Source of the DNA: JBHENC01 sp051000345 | GTDB lineage: Bacteria > Acidobacteriota > Blastocatellia > Pyrinomonadales > Pyrinomonadaceae | Direction of reading: 5' to 3' | DNA length: 24,760 nt | Assembly: GCA_051000345.1 (NCBI GenBank) | Contig: JBPCOJ010000062.1 | Coordinates: 1 to 24,760 of the forward strand | Shown here: in pieces, positions 23,711-24,760 of the stretch | Layout of the letters: every line of letters starts with the position of its first letter | Numbering within the stretch: the stretch's first letter is position 1 | Notes under the pieces: model-generated | Told to the model about the DNA's origin: nothing | The model's input: only the letters and a program-made list of their open reading frames with translations | Databases searched by the model: none | Program-made: the position numbers and the translations under genes

Positions 23711-24760
23711 GTGCGTATCCTCTGGCTTAAAACCGAATTGCTTCATCCTGTGGATAAGGGCGGAAAAATCCGCACATATCACATGCTGAAGGAACTGAAG
23801 CGCGCCGGTCACAAAGTCTCTTATTTGACTTTGGACGACGGCGCGGCGGCGAGCGATGCGCGCGAAAGGGCAGCGGAGTATTGCAACGAGTTGATTGTCG
23901 TTCCGCACAGCACGCGGCGCAAATTTTCCGCAGGATTCTATGCGGAACTCGCGGGCAATCTCGTTTCGCCTTTGCCGTACTTTATGAAAAAGTATGAATC
24001 GAAGGAGATGCGCGAGGAGATTGCGAAACGCACGGCGAATGATGCCTTCGATGTTTTGGTGTGCGACTTTTTGCAGCCGAGCTTGAACGTTCCCGCAAAC
24101 GTTTCATCCGCGACGGTGCTTTTTCAACACAACGTCGAAGCGATGATCTGGAAGCGCCACTATGAAGTAAACACCAATCCTTTGAAGAAGGCTTATCTGC
24201 GCGGGCAATGGCTCAAGAGCGCGGCTTACGAAGAGGCTGCGTGCAAGCGTTTCGATGCGGTAATCGCCGTCTCCGTCGAAGACCGCGAAACGATGCGCTG
24301 CGAATACGGTGTCGAGCGAATTTGGGATGTGCCGACGGGAGTCGATACGGAATTTTTTTGCCCGCGCGGAAATGTTCAAAGCAAGCCGCACAACCTAGTG
24401 TTCACGGGTTCGATGGATTGGCTGCCGAACGAAGATGCGATTCAATTTTTCACGAAGGAAATTTTTCCGCTCGTCAAGCGGCAAGTGCCGGACGCGACGC
24501 TGACAATCGTCGGGCGCAATCCGTATCAAAGCTTGATCGACTTGGGCAAAAGTGATTCGTCAATCGTCGTCACGGGGCGCGTCGAAGATGTGCGTCCCTT
24601 TATGGAAGAAGCGGGAGCGTACATTGTGCCGATACGCATCGGCGGCGGCACGCGCTTGAAAATCTACGAAGCGATGGCGATGGAAAAGCCGATTGTTTCG
24701 ACGACCGTCGGCGCGGAAGGCTTGCCCGTTAAGAATGGCGAAGAATTAATTCTCGCCGAT
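23711..24760 (+). CDS. Family 4 glycosyltransferase, 3' end beyond the window
   Basis: 350 residues are visible from GTG 23711 and the frame is open to the edge. The start has aaagg at 23697-23701, 9 nt upstream. The N-terminus VRILWLKTELLHPVDKGGKI, the FQHNVEAMIWKR segment and the donor-domain stretch LVFTGSMDWLPNEDAI then GGGTRLKIYEAMA followed by VGAEGLPV are typical of the GT4 subgroup that includes the sugar transferases associated with exosortase/PEP-CTERM loci. It has no signal peptide. Perhaps 40 to 60 residues are missing at the C-terminus, judging by usual family length. It starts 33 nt after the methyltransferase gene and belongs to the same transcription unit. The locus clearly continues to the right. 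Confidence 0.87.
   Translation, partial: MRILWLKTELLHPVDKGGKIRTYHMLKELKRAGHKVSYLTLDDGAAASDARERAAEYCNELIVVPHSTRRKFSAGFYAELAGNLVSPLPYFMKKYESKEMREEIAKRTANDAFDVLVCDFLQPSLNVPANVSSATVLFQHNVEAMIWKRHYEVNTNPLKKAYLRGQWLKSAAYEEAACKRFDAVIAVSVEDRETMRCEYGVERIWDVPTGVDTEFFCPRGNVQSKPHNLVFTGSMDWLPNEDAIQFFTKEIFPLVKRQVPDATLTIVGRNPYQSLIDLGKSDSSIVVTGRVEDVRPFMEEAGAYIVPIRIGGGTRLKIYEAMAMEKPIVSTTVGAEGLPVKNGEELILAD

Noticed and set aside
1..24760. CRISPR array, tRNA, rRNA, insertion sequence or integrase
   Set aside because: I saw no regularly spaced repeats, no cloverleaf-like sequence with a TTCGA-type arm in place, no transposase or integrase motifs and no terminal inverted repeats.

Overview
The window is one long polysaccharide (surface glycan) biosynthesis and export locus from a Gram-negative-type bacterium of moderate-to-high GC content. 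It holds 16 complete protein genes plus one partial gene at each edge. All but one read on the + strand, mostly with gaps from 4-nt overlaps to about 130 nt. I recognise no rRNA, tRNA, insertion sequence or CRISPR array. The taxon cannot be fixed from the sequence. An Acidobacteriota-like lineage is only a guess from the style of the locus (asparagine-synthase-type amidotransferases, a heparinase-family protein and many family 4 glycosyltransferases together, with frequent GTG/TTG starts).

Region 1 (1-6540): the C-terminal end of a helix-turn-helix protein unrelated to the locus, then an O-antigen ligase-like membrane protein, an ExoA-like family 2 glycosyltransferase (GT2), a second GT2, and a Gfo/Idh/MocA oxidoreductase joined to an SDR-type epimerase/dehydratase by an ATGA overlap. 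Region 2 (6585-9984): a GT4 glycosyltransferase followed by an ABC exporter pair, a Wzm-type permease and a Wzt-type ATPase with a C-terminal glycan-binding domain. Region 3 (9928-12591): the only disturbed stretch. It has a minus-strand FkbM methyltransferase whose 3' end overlaps the Wzt gene by 57 nt, and a GT4, separated by the two longest intergenic gaps after the start of the locus. Region 4 (12592-24760): a GT2, a first asparagine-synthase-like amidotransferase, a GT4, a 1260-residue GT4-heparinase II/III fusion, a second amidotransferase, a SAM methyltransferase and a GT4 that runs off the end.

How it could work (inference): eight glycosyltransferases build the glycan on a cytoplasmic lipid carrier. 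The oxidoreductase/epimerase pair makes or alters a nucleotide sugar. The methyltransferases and amidotransferases decorate it, and amidation of uronic acids is one possibility. Wzm/Wzt exports it, and the O-antigen ligase-like protein would attach it on the periplasmic face. No flippase (Wzx), initiating phosphoglycosyltransferase or outer-membrane exporter is visible in the window.

The most unusual object is the fusion of a cytoplasmic-type glycosyltransferase to a polysaccharide-lyase-like module in one reading frame without a signal peptide. Its lyase half begins at an in-frame ATG that has a Shine-Dalgarno-like sequence of its own.
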